DNA of 25,098 nt. Origin: a virus. Under the pieces are notes generated by a model that searched no databases, was not told where the DNA came from, and was given only the letters and a program-made list of their open reading frames with translations. Positions 1 through 5,630 of this stretch are shown here, one piece after another; the stretch's first letter is position 1, and each line of letters begins with the position of its first letter. Where the stretch lies: positions 1 to 25,098 of IMG/VR virus record IMGVR_UViG_3300005526_000027; one strand, written 5' to 3'. The position numbers and the translations under genes were made by a program.

Positions 1-363
1 CCGCAGCATCCGCTTGGTGGTGTGGCGCTCAGCTTTTAGTCTTTCGACCTCTGACAGCAGCCTGGTGTTATCCCCGCGCAAGCGCGCGATCTCCTCGTTG
101 CGCTCCTGCAACAGAAGGTGCTTCTTCTCGATCAGCGCCAGATATTCACTCTCGCGGCGCTCGGTGCCGTCCAGTATCGCCCGTAATCGTTCGATCTCGG
201 TCTGCAGCGCGGCCTTCGACCAGAACAGCTGATCGATCTCGTCGGCGGCCTTATCCAGCCACGCTTCCCACACTTCACGCTGACCCACTACCCCCGTGCG
301 AAGATGCTCGCGGATGGTCAGCAGTCGCTTGATGATGTCGGTAATGTCGGTAACGTCGGTCAC
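1..363 (-). CDS. Coiled-coil phage protein, 3' end beyond window
   Basis: Function unknown. The frame is open for 121 codons from a GTG at 363 to the window edge, so the C-terminus is missing. The start is GTG (MTDVTDITD...), 8 bases into a GGAAGAG-TGAGCC leader and only 3 bases after the stop of the upstream gene; no ATG lies near this N-terminus. Residues about 55-121 are strongly charged with heptad spacing of Leu/Ile (for example IERLRAIL, LLLQERNEEIARL, LLSEVERLKAE), which is a long coiled coil. The N-terminal third contains three Trp residues (WEAWL, LFW). It is the last visible gene of the minus-strand cassette of small genes. The plus-strand frames opposite it have no ribosome site or family resemblance. 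Confidence 0.72.
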   Translation of the reverse strand, partial: MTDVTDITDIIKRLLTIREHLRTGVVGQREVWEAWLDKAADEIDQLFWSKAALQTEIERLRAILDGTERRESEYLALIEKKHLLLQERNEEIARLRGDNTRLLSEVERLKAERHTTKRMLR

Positions 364-366
364 GGC

Positions 367-549
367 TCACTCTTCCGGCAAGAAAACATGGTCTCCCAGG
401 ATGATCTCGATGTGCTTGCAAAGCCAGGACGGACACCGGCCATCACCGTGAATGTCACTCAGCACCTTGATCAGCCACTCGATCTCGCCGCGCAGCCGCT
501 CGTTCTCATTGAGGGCGTTCAGAAGCTGCTGCCCCATGGTTTCCATCAT
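367..549 (-). CDS. Small helical phage protein (60 aa), unknown function
   Basis: Not recognised. The protein begins MMETMGQQLLNALNENERLR and has an acidic helical first half likely to form a short coiled coil (residues about 5-30), then a C-terminal part with two Cys and two His (GRCPSWLCKH), ending HVFLPEE. Two tandem ATGs (549 and 546) are possible starts. The first overlaps the stop of the upstream gene as ATGA and has GGGAG about 12 bases upstream. A longer frame reaches back to 660, but its N-terminal extension is an alternative reading of the upstream gene and is rejected. The Cys-His spacing could bind a metal, but that is speculation. Confidence 0.62.
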   Translation of the reverse strand: MMETMGQQLLNALNENERLRGEIEWLIKVLSDIHGDGRCPSWLCKHIEIILGDHVFLPEE

Positions 550-755
550 CGGTGTCGGCTCCCGACATGGGCGCGGCGCACGTTTTTGATGCGGGGCTGG
601 GCGACCTCGTGGCTGGATCGGAACACCGTGTGACGCAGATGATGTGAGAGCGAATGCCATAGCTCGACGTTGTTTGGGTCACGGCGCAGCTCTCGAAAAT
701 CCTCGTAGGCATGGCAAGCGTGACGGTGCAGGGCATCGCGATTGTTCCAGCTCAT
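546..755 (-). CDS. Small basic His-rich protein (69 aa), unknown function
   Basis: Not recognised. The ATG at 755 overlaps the stop of the upstream membrane-protein gene (ATGA), and its own stop overlaps the next gene's start, so translation is probably coupled. The protein starts MSWNNRDALHRHACHAYEDF and is rich in His and Arg (about ten His and a dozen Arg in 69 residues), with a helical central segment (NNVELWHSLSHHLRHTVFR) and a very basic tail. The charge suggests nucleic-acid or acidic-partner binding, but nothing in the sequence proves it. The same frame is open upstream to 1031, but that extension would overlap two better genes. Confidence 0.58.
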   Translation of the reverse strand: MSWNNRDALHRHACHAYEDFRELRRDPNNVELWHSLSHHLRHTVFRSSHEVAQPRIKNVRRAHVGSRHR

Positions 756-883
756 GGTCTGCGCTCTATCTGGTCCAGGATACGCTTGATATCCATCAGC
801 GTGTTGGAGATCGCCCAGGCCCAGTAGGTGAAGCCGGTGCCGAAGATCAGCACCACGACGATCAGAAGCTGGGTCTCGGTCAT
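752..883 (-). CDS. Single-pass small membrane protein (43 aa)
   Basis: The reading frame from ATG 883 encodes a short polar N-terminus (MTETQ), one uninterrupted hydrophobic segment of about 20 residues (LLIVVVLIFGTGFTYWAWAI) and a charged amphipathic tail ending QIERRP. It is too short for usual ORF cut-offs. Support comes from a good ribosome site (GGTGA 5 bases before the ATG) and ATGA overlaps at both ends, with the upstream gene stopping inside its start and the downstream gene starting inside its stop. It should insert in the inner membrane. The role is unknown: a membrane-acting takeover or superinfection-exclusion protein, or a minimal holin-like protein, are possible, but no lysis gene lies beside it. 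Confidence 0.66.
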   Translation of the reverse strand: MTETQLLIVVVLIFGTGFTYWAWAISNTLMDIKRILDQIERRP

Positions 884-1074
884 GTTTCACCGGGGCCGAG
901 ATTGGAGCGCATCGGCTTTGTCTCCAGGGCGCGGCGCGTTTTTTGCGCCTCAGCCTTACGCACATGCCGCAGTGCGGCGATAATCTCGTGTATGTCGGCA
1001 TCCTCCAGGGAAAGTCCCGGCGAGGCGTCACGTAGCGAGTAGTGCAGTTGTAGCCGCTCTAGCAGGTCACTCAT
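880..1074 (-). CDS. Small acidic-to-basic helical protein (64 aa), unknown function
   Basis: Not recognised. The protein begins MSDLLERLQLHYSLRDASPG and continues with a helix-rich middle (LEDADIHEIIAALRHVRKAEAQK), then a Lys/Arg/Pro-rich, probably flexible tail ending GPGET. Its stop overlaps the ATG of the 43-residue membrane-protein gene (ATGA), so the two are probably co-translated. The ribosome site upstream of 1074 is weak (AAGAAG at a long spacing), and 119 bases without a convincing gene precede it. The helical part resembles a small protein-interaction module, but no family can be named from sequence alone. Confidence 0.66.
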   Translation of the reverse strand: MSDLLERLQLHYSLRDASPGLSLEDADIHEIIAALRHVRKAEAQKTRRALETKPMRSNLGPGET

Positions 1075-1193
1075 GTGGCTTTGGCTTCTTCACGTAACCC
1101 CAGTCCTTGATCTGATGGTCACGCACCAGCTTGACGTACCACTCCGACCTGCGTGCAAAGCACGCTAAGCGTAGCGGCTGGATCGTGCGGCGC
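1075..1193 (-). other. Spacer with an open frame lacking a start codon
   Basis: This 119-bp gap interrupts an otherwise gapless run of genes. One minus-strand frame stays open through it and ends at a TGA at 1069-1067, 8 bases inside the next gene. Its last part reads SEWYVKLVRDHQIKDWGYV and then a Lys/Pro-rich end, which looks protein-like. The only standard start in that stretch is a GTG that would give about 20 residues. It could be the remnant of a gene that lost its start, or chance. No terminator hairpin with a T-run is visible. Confidence 0.3.
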
Positions 1194-1487
1194 TCACAGC
1201 GGGATGCTGCCGAGATCGCCTTTAACCGGGTGATCAGGGGGATAGTCCTTCGGATCGACTTCCCGCCCTTGCCGTGGCGAGCCGTCAGGGTTCCTGGTGA
1301 TGGCGACGTTCACCCACATCGCGACCTCGCGCAGCTGGCGCAAGAGGTAAGTTCTGTCCGGTCCTTCCGGGACAATGGACACGAGAAGCTGGGCATAGAC
1401 TGTGGTGGCAAAGCGCGCCTGCTGCATCAACGCCACCTGCTCAAGCGTTGGCTGGAGGTAGTCAAACGTCGAGGGGTGCAGTGTCAT
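1194..1487 (-). CDS. Acb2/Tad1 hairpin-like protein (candidate anti-CBASS/anti-Thoeris sponge)
   Basis: A 97-residue protein with a polar N-terminus (MTLHPSTFDYLQPTLEQVALM) and two helices. The second helix and its end (YLLRQLREVAMWVNVAITRNP) match the signature I know from small phage proteins of the Acb2/Tad1 hairpin family, whose consensus is roughly an Ala-Leu-rich helix followed by MW-[AV]-N-x-[AG]-I-x-R-N. The preceding F-x-Y-x-x-PT-x-x-Q segment also matches. Known family members bind cyclic di- and trinucleotides or gcADPR and so blind CBASS or Thoeris immunity; acting as such a sponge here is inference. The start has a clear ribosome site (GGGAGA, 8 bases) and lies 1 base after the previous stop. 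The C-terminus after the hairpin is longer than usual and Pro/Asp-rich (DPKDYPPDHP). Confidence 0.7.
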   Translation of the reverse strand: MTLHPSTFDYLQPTLEQVALMQQARFATTVYAQLLVSIVPEGPDRTYLLRQLREVAMWVNVAITRNPDGSPRQGREVDPKDYPPDHPVKGDLGSIPL

Positions 1488-1488
1488 G

Positions 1489-1779
1489 TTATCTGTCTCC
1501 CAGCAGTTTGCGCATGCCTTGGTCGAAGCCGGCCTTGAAGGCGATGATCTGGGGCGATGGCTCCACGCCCTTGTTGCGCATTTCCATCAGCAGCTGGTTG
1601 ATCAGCTGCATGGCGCCGTCGAGCGCATTGGTGAGCTTGCTGCGCTGCTCGCCCAGCTCGGTGAGGTTGAAACAAGCCATCTGGTAAGCTCGCTTGATGC
1701 GGGCGATGTCCTGGCTATCTTCCACCGGTTCCCTGGGATCATGGCCTTGTGGCGTCGTGCGATCGAGATCGTCGCTCAT
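1489..1779 (-). CDS. Small helical protein, tandem paralogue of the 1776-2006 gene
   Basis: Function unknown, 96 residues. The ATG at 1779 has a strong ribosome site (GGGAGG, 6 bases) and overlaps the upstream stop (ATGA). The N-terminal 30 residues are polar and Asp/Pro-rich (MSDDLDRTTPQGHDPREPVE). The rest is helical, with a region (residues about 45-96) that aligns without large gaps to the neighbouring 76-residue protein. Shared pattern: K-x-x-x-ALD-x-AMQ, then M, then SP, then a Phe/Leu-Asp-x-x-MR and a terminal G-x-R. The two are therefore a duplicated pair. Longer frames in the database-style ORF (start 1989) merely read through the paralogue in another frame. Confidence 0.72.
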   Translation of the reverse strand: MSDDLDRTTPQGHDPREPVEDSQDIARIKRAYQMACFNLTELGEQRSKLTNALDGAMQLINQLLMEMRNKGVEPSPQIIAFKAGFDQGMRKLLGDR

Positions 1780-2006
1780 CTGCTTCCTCCCATCACTGCC
1801 CGCATGGCGATGTCCAGGCGTTCTTTGCAGCCGCTCACCTCGGGCGAAAGGTTGAGCCCCTCTGGCATCCAGGCAATCAGCGCATCCACCGTTTGCATTG
1901 CGCAGTCGAGCGCATGGATCACCTTGGCGGTGTCGGCGCGAACCTGCACCAGCTCGGCGCGCAACTGCGTACACTCGTGCTCGCACCACTCAGCCGGTCT
2001 CGGCAT
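1776..2006 (-). CDS. Small helical protein, first gene of the minus-strand cassette
   Basis: Function unknown, 76 residues, beginning MPRPAEWCEHECTQLRAELV. It carries three Cys (two near the N-terminus, then one in ALDCAMQ and one in SGCKERL). The helical body shares the K-x-x-x-ALD-x-AMQ ... LSPE ... LDIAMR ... G-x-R pattern with the next gene, so they are paralogues. The chosen ATG at 2006 follows a weak ribosome-like stretch (GGGGTGCGGA). Upstream is the divergent promoter region, which makes this the promoter-proximal gene. A frame extending to 2270 would run through the terminase promoter region and gene and is rejected. Confidence 0.7.
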   Translation of the reverse strand: MPRPAEWCEHECTQLRAELVQVRADTAKVIHALDCAMQTVDALIAWMPEGLNLSPEVSGCKERLDIAMRAVMGGSR

Positions 2007-2030
2007 TCCGCACCCCGTATTTGCTTTGCA

Positions 2031-2059
2031 TTGATATACATGTTGTGTAATGTTTGCAA
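2031..2059 (-). promoter_or_regulatory. Candidate minus-strand sigma-70-like promoter
   Basis: On the minus strand, TTGCAA (2059-2054) and TATCAA (2036-2031) are separated by exactly 17 bases, and the -10 ends 25 bases before the ATG at 2006. The segment lies in the AT-richest patch of this part of the window, between two divergent genes. The spacing is ideal but each hexamer deviates from consensus (TTGACA, TATAAT). The terminase operon must also start in this gap; a plus-strand promoter is not clear by eye. Confidence 0.33.
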
Positions 2060-2088
2060 GCGTCGCAGAATCACGCTCAGATTGGACC

Positions 2089-3822
2089 ATGAGCAAGAAA
2101 GCCAAGATTACAGAAGACGCCACTCCGATCGATGACGCCCTGGCGGCGGCCACACTCACCGCCATGCGGGCGGAGTTCACCTTGCGGCGCGAGCGCAAGG
2201 CGCAGTCGCAAGAAGGCGGGTTGATCGCGTTTGTAAGATACTTCTGGAAGGTGATCGAGCCCGAGACCAAGCTGGTGGAAGGCTGGGTGCTCTATGCCAT
2301 CTGTCAGCACTTGGAAGCGGTCAGCTTCGGGAAAATCACCAGGCTTCTGATCAATGTCCCTCCAGGCAGCATGAAGAGCCTGATGGTGAACGTGTTCTGG
2401 CCGGCTTTTGAGTGGGGCGCGCTGGGCATGAGTTCGCTGCGCTATGTGAGTTTCTCTTACAGCTCGGGTCTGACCGAAAGAGATAACCTGAAGTTCAAAA
2501 AGCTGATCACGTCCGAGCGCTATCAGGAGATGTGGGGTGACAAGTTCAAGATCGAGAAAGAAGGCGAGATCAAAATCACCAACAACAAGACCGGCTCGAA
2601 GTTCGCCTCGTCGGTCAAAGGCATCGGAACCGGGGAGCGCGGTGACCGGGTCATTATCGATGATCCTCACGACGTCCACAAATCAGAGTCCGATATCGTC
2701 AGGACCGATACCGTTCGATGGTTTCGTGAAACGATCACCGACCGGCTCAACAATCTTAGTGATTCTGCAATCATCATCATCATGCAGCGGGTTCATCAGC
2801 TTGATATTTCAGGATTCATCCTCGAACAAGGGTGGGCCTACTGCCACCTGATGGTGCCGATGGAGTTCGAAGCCGGGCGCGAACCCTACAATACGATCGG
2901 CTGGATCGATCCGCGCACCGAAGAAGGAGACCTGGCATGGCCCGAGCGGTTCTCCCCCGAAGCAGTTGCCAGGATCGAGCAGGAGAAGGGCAGCTTTGCG
3001 TATGCGGGGCAGTACCAGCAGAGACCTGCCCCGCGTGGTGGCGGTATCATCAAGAGAGAGCACTGGAGGCCCTATACCCCAGACGATTGTGGGAAGTTCG
3101 GTGTCCCTTGGCCGAAGTTCCCGGTGATGAGCTATACTGTGCTCTCGTTAGACACCGCCCAAACCGAAAAAAAGCAAAACGACCCGAGCGCGGGCGTGGT
3201 TCTCGGCGTGTGTAGGGATATCTGGGAGAACCGAAGAGTTATTACGATGTGGGGCTGGTCCGAGCGCCTCGAAGTCTACGAACTGGTCAAAAAGATCGAG
3301 GAAACCTGCAAGAAGTTCATCGTCAACCGGGTTTTGATCGAGGACAAAGCCTCCGGGTATCCGGTTGCGCAGGAGCTGCGCCGCCGAGGCAGGACGATCG
3401 CGGACAGCCTCTCGCACAATCCCAAAACCGCCGATCGCGCCGACTTCGGGGTGACGCTGATCACCCCGGAGGGCGACAAGCTTGCGCGCGGTTACGCCGT
3501 GCAGAATCTCTTTGAATGTGGATTGATCTACGCGCCCGCCGAGCCCACCGGCAATGGGGATTTCCTGTTCAAAGACTGGGCCGACAAGATCATCGATGAA
3601 TGTGCCACCGCGCCCAAGGGGCAGTTCGATGATCGCTTCGATGCCATGACCCAGGGATTGCTGCATCTTCGGACGATCGGATTGATCTCGCTCCCCGACG
3701 AGGACGAGATCGATCGCATTGAGGAGAACCGCTATCGCAGCCCGCCGCTTCCGCTCTATCCGGCCTACGGCGGAAGTGTCACTCCATTGCCCCAGGTCAC
3801 GACCGGTGACTGGAATAGGTGA
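2089..3822 (+). CDS. terL: Terminase large subunit (packaging ATPase and nuclease)
   Basis: Packages DNA into the prohead by ATP hydrolysis and cuts concatemers. Residue numbers count from the alternative upstream ATG at 2050. The ATPase domain has a variant P-loop LINVPPGSMKS (100-110), a Walker B strand RVIIDDPHD (200-208) and the conserved QYQQRP segment (321-326) that ends the ATPase half. The nuclease (RNase H-like) domain has the acidic triad positions: VLSLDTAQ (Asp368), VLIEDKASG (Glu431/Asp432) and FDDRFDAMT (Asp527/528/531). Length (577-590 aa) fits phage large terminases. The start at 2089 (MSKKAK) is preferred because the ATG at 2050 sits inside the promoter region; neither has a strong ribosome site. 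No small-terminase gene is recognisable nearby. Its stop overlaps the next GTG. Confidence 0.96.
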   Translation: MSKKAKITEDATPIDDALAAATLTAMRAEFTLRRERKAQSQEGGLIAFVRYFWKVIEPETKLVEGWVLYAICQHLEAVSFGKITRLLINVPPGSMKSLMVNVFWPAFEWGALGMSSLRYVSFSYSSGLTERDNLKFKKLITSERYQEMWGDKFKIEKEGEIKITNNKTGSKFASSVKGIGTGERGDRVIIDDPHDVHKSESDIVRTDTVRWFRETITDRLNNLSDSAIIIIMQRVHQLDISGFILEQGWAYCHLMVPMEFEAGREPYNTIGWIDPRTEEGDLAWPERFSPEAVARIEQEKGSFAYAGQYQQRPAPRGGGIIKREHWRPYTPDDCGKFGVPWPKFPVMSYTVLSLDTAQTEKKQNDPSAGVVLGVCRDIWENRRVITMWGWSERLEVYELVKKIEETCKKFIVNRVLIEDKASGYPVAQELRRRGRTIADSLSHNPKTADRADFGVTLITPEGDKLARGYAVQNLFECGLIYAPAEPTGNGDFLFKDWADKIIDECATAPKGQFDDRFDAMTQGLLHLRTIGLISLPDEDEIDRIEENRYRSPPLPLYPAYGGSVTPLPQVTTGDWNR

Positions 3823-3857
3823 AACGCAAAGAGCTAACCAAAAAGGAAGGAAACGCT

Positions 3858-4157
3858 TTGATCCAGAACATTGAGGACGAAAACGGGGAAGATTTTCTGC
3901 GCCACTGGTCGGAGCGGGTGTGGGATCGGCTTCAGCTCGCACATATTGCCGAGATCGAGCGCCAGCTGGTCGACTATGCCATGAACGGGTGGCGGCCAAT
4001 GAAGATCGAGCCGCCAATAGGTGGCCCGCTGCTGGGTGCTTGCGAGGAAGGCGTCCTCGTTATGAGTCAGACCGCGCTGGGCGAGTGGCGCACCCGGGAT
4101 GGGGTGCCACATAAACCGCCGCGCGCCTGGATGCCCTGCCCGCACCACCCGCGTTGA
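3858..4157 (+). CDS. Small DUF551-like phage protein
   Basis: Function unknown. The C-terminal half has the pattern WRPMKIEPP...GVLVM...GEWRT...HKPPRAWMPCP, which resembles the DUF551-type phage proteins (W-x-P-I-x-x-x-P ... W ... HW-MP-x-P). The N-terminal part is acidic and helical. There are two possible starts in the same frame. A GTG at 3819 overlaps the terminase stop (GTGA). A TTG at 3858 is preceded by AGGAAGG at 7 bases, by far the better ribosome site, giving a 99-residue protein; I prefer the TTG. The gene sits between terminase and a virion protein gene. Confidence 0.72.
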   Translation: MIQNIEDENGEDFLRHWSERVWDRLQLAHIAEIERQLVDYAMNGWRPMKIEPPIGGPLLGACEEGVLVMSQTALGEWRTRDGVPHKPPRAWMPCPHHPR

Positions 4158-4229
4158 GCCCCACTGGCGAATCATAGGGATTGCGTTATCCTGCCGGCCT
4201 TCTACTGATGCTGGTGGGTGGTCTTTCCC

Positions 4230-5264
4230 ATGCTGATACTCGCCTCGACTTCCGATGTCGTTCAAGTGGTCACTGGCGGCGCCGGTCTGGTTGATGTGCA
4301 CGCCAGCTGGATGGACAACGCCTCGGGCGCGGTGCTGCCCGGACGTACCAATACCGCCAACATCGCGACCGCGACCACCACCACGGTGGTGCCGGCCCCT
4401 GTCGCCCAGGTGCAGCGCAACGTCAAGACTCTTCATATTCGCAACGGTGGCGTCAGTCAGGTCGTCGGCGTGCTGCTTGTCGATCCTACCGGTGCATTCA
4501 AGCTATGGGAGCAGCGCCTGGAGCAGGGCGCCACGTTGCAATACATTGACGAGATCGGCTTCAAGGCGCGGGCCGAGCCCGCAAGAGTCACCGTCCAGAA
4601 GTTCGATGTGGCCGGGAGCTTCACCTATACCCCGACCCCCGGAATGACCTTTGCGACCATCGAATGCATCGGCGGCGGCGGCTCCTCTGGTGACGCAGCT
4701 TGGGGCATCGGTCGCGGGTCTGGTGGCGGTGGCGGCAGCGGCGGGTATTCTCGCAAGCTGGTGTCGGCATCGGACATCGGCGCCTCGCAGCCCGTCACCG
4801 TTGGAGGAGGAGGTACATACGAAAACTCACCCAACGGAGCGCCGGGGGGGTTAAGCGCTGTCGGCACTCTGTGCCGGGCCAATGGCGGCGGTGGTGGCGG
4901 GCACTCGCTTAATGGCGACAACACGCCGGTCGGTGGGCAGCCGGCCAGCACAGCAGGCGCCATCGGCGATATCACGGCAGGCGGCTCCCCCGGCGAGCAA
5001 GGCGGCTATGTGTATTTCCCGGCGGGCTCGGTCAGTCCAGACGACCCGATCATTATTCCTGATGGTGGCAGAGGCGCCTCCGGTCCCTGGGGCGGTGGTG
5101 CACCCATGCCGGCAGTGGGGACGACCGGCTCCGTCGGCGGCATTGCCGCTGGCAAATACGGCTCTGGTGGTAGCGGCGCTGTCAGTAACACGACCGGCGG
5201 CTATCTCGGTCTCGGCGTGGGCTCCGTCGGTCTTGTCTTCATCACCGAGTTCTGCTTCCCGTAG
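4230..5264 (+). CDS. Virion protein: beta module plus glycine-rich fibre domain
   Basis: A two-part protein. Residues 1 to about 125 (MLILASTSD... through IDEIGFK) form a predicted beta-rich module with VDVHASWMDNA, PGRTNT and QRNVKTLHIRN, the same order of motifs as the entire next gene. Residues about 145-345 form a glycine-rich domain (GGGGGSGGYSRKL, IGASQPVTVGGGG, GGIAAGKYGSGGSGAVSN) ending VGLVFITEF, shared with the fibre protein at 18481. Glycine-rich domains of this kind occur in phage receptor-binding tips, so surface exposure is likely. The ATG at 4230 is chosen because it aligns with the start of the paralogue. A GTG at 4218 is possible. Its position between terminase and portal is unusual for a fibre. 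Confidence 0.8.
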   Translation: MLILASTSDVVQVVTGGAGLVDVHASWMDNASGAVLPGRTNTANIATATTTTVVPAPVAQVQRNVKTLHIRNGGVSQVVGVLLVDPTGAFKLWEQRLEQGATLQYIDEIGFKARAEPARVTVQKFDVAGSFTYTPTPGMTFATIECIGGGGSSGDAAWGIGRGSGGGGGSGGYSRKLVSASDIGASQPVTVGGGGTYENSPNGAPGGLSAVGTLCRANGGGGGGHSLNGDNTPVGGQPASTAGAIGDITAGGSPGEQGGYVYFPAGSVSPDDPIIIPDGGRGASGPWGGGAPMPAVGTTGSVGGIAAGKYGSGGSGAVSNTTGGYLGLGVGSVGLVFITEFCFP

Positions 5265-5273
5265 GGATAAACC

Positions 5274-5630
5274 ATGTTGATCCTGGTCGCTGGTGACAAG
5301 CTGTCGGTGATTACTTCGCTCACTGCGGCGGTCGACGTGCACGCCTCCTGGGTGGATAACGCCAGCGTCGTGATCACACCGGGACGAACCAATACCAAGA
5401 TCACGGTTGCAGGAACCGTCACGGTGGTCGCAGGACCGGCGGCCTCGACCCAGCGTAACGTGAAGACGCTTCACGTGCTGAACCGAGACCCAACGATCAC
5501 CTGTGATGTGACCATCCAGCACGACAGCGGCACCGCCATATGTAAGCTGTTCTCGACCACCCTGAAGTCTGGCGATGCTATCGAGATGACTGATCAGGAC
5601 GGGTTCAGAATCCAACGCAAGGCCATCTGA
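5274..5630 (+). CDS. Small beta-rich virion-associated protein, paralogue of previous N-terminus
   Basis: 118 residues, function unknown. It begins MLILVAGDKLSVITSL, with VDVHASWVDNA, PGRTNTKI, ASTQRNVKTLHVLNR and a final strand region (SGDAIEMTDQDGFRIQ). The motif order and spacing match residues 1-125 of the preceding gene, so this is a free-standing copy of the same module. Similar small proteins are common next to portal genes in phages and are probably virion components, but I know of no assigned role. It has a TAGGGAT ribosome site before the ATG, and its stop overlaps the portal start (TGATG), suggesting coupled translation. Confidence 0.8.
   Translation: MLILVAGDKLSVITSLTAAVDVHASWVDNASVVITPGRTNTKITVAGTVTVVAGPAASTQRNVKTLHVLNRDPTITCDVTIQHDSGTAICKLFSTTLKSGDAIEMTDQDGFRIQRKAI

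Noticed and set aside
1486-2034. 182-codon plus-strand ORF opposite the small paralogue genes
   Set aside because: The minus-strand reading has ribosome sites, ATGA overlaps, and homology between the two proteins; the plus-strand protein has no recognisable family.
3148-4017. Minus-strand ORF of 289 codons opposite the terminase nuclease domain
   Set aside because: Terminase motifs on the plus strand are unambiguous; this is a GC-rich shadow.
4158-4229. Possible promoter before the glycine-rich virion gene (TTGCGT near 4180)
   Set aside because: No -10 hexamer at acceptable spacing; the gene can be transcribed from upstream.
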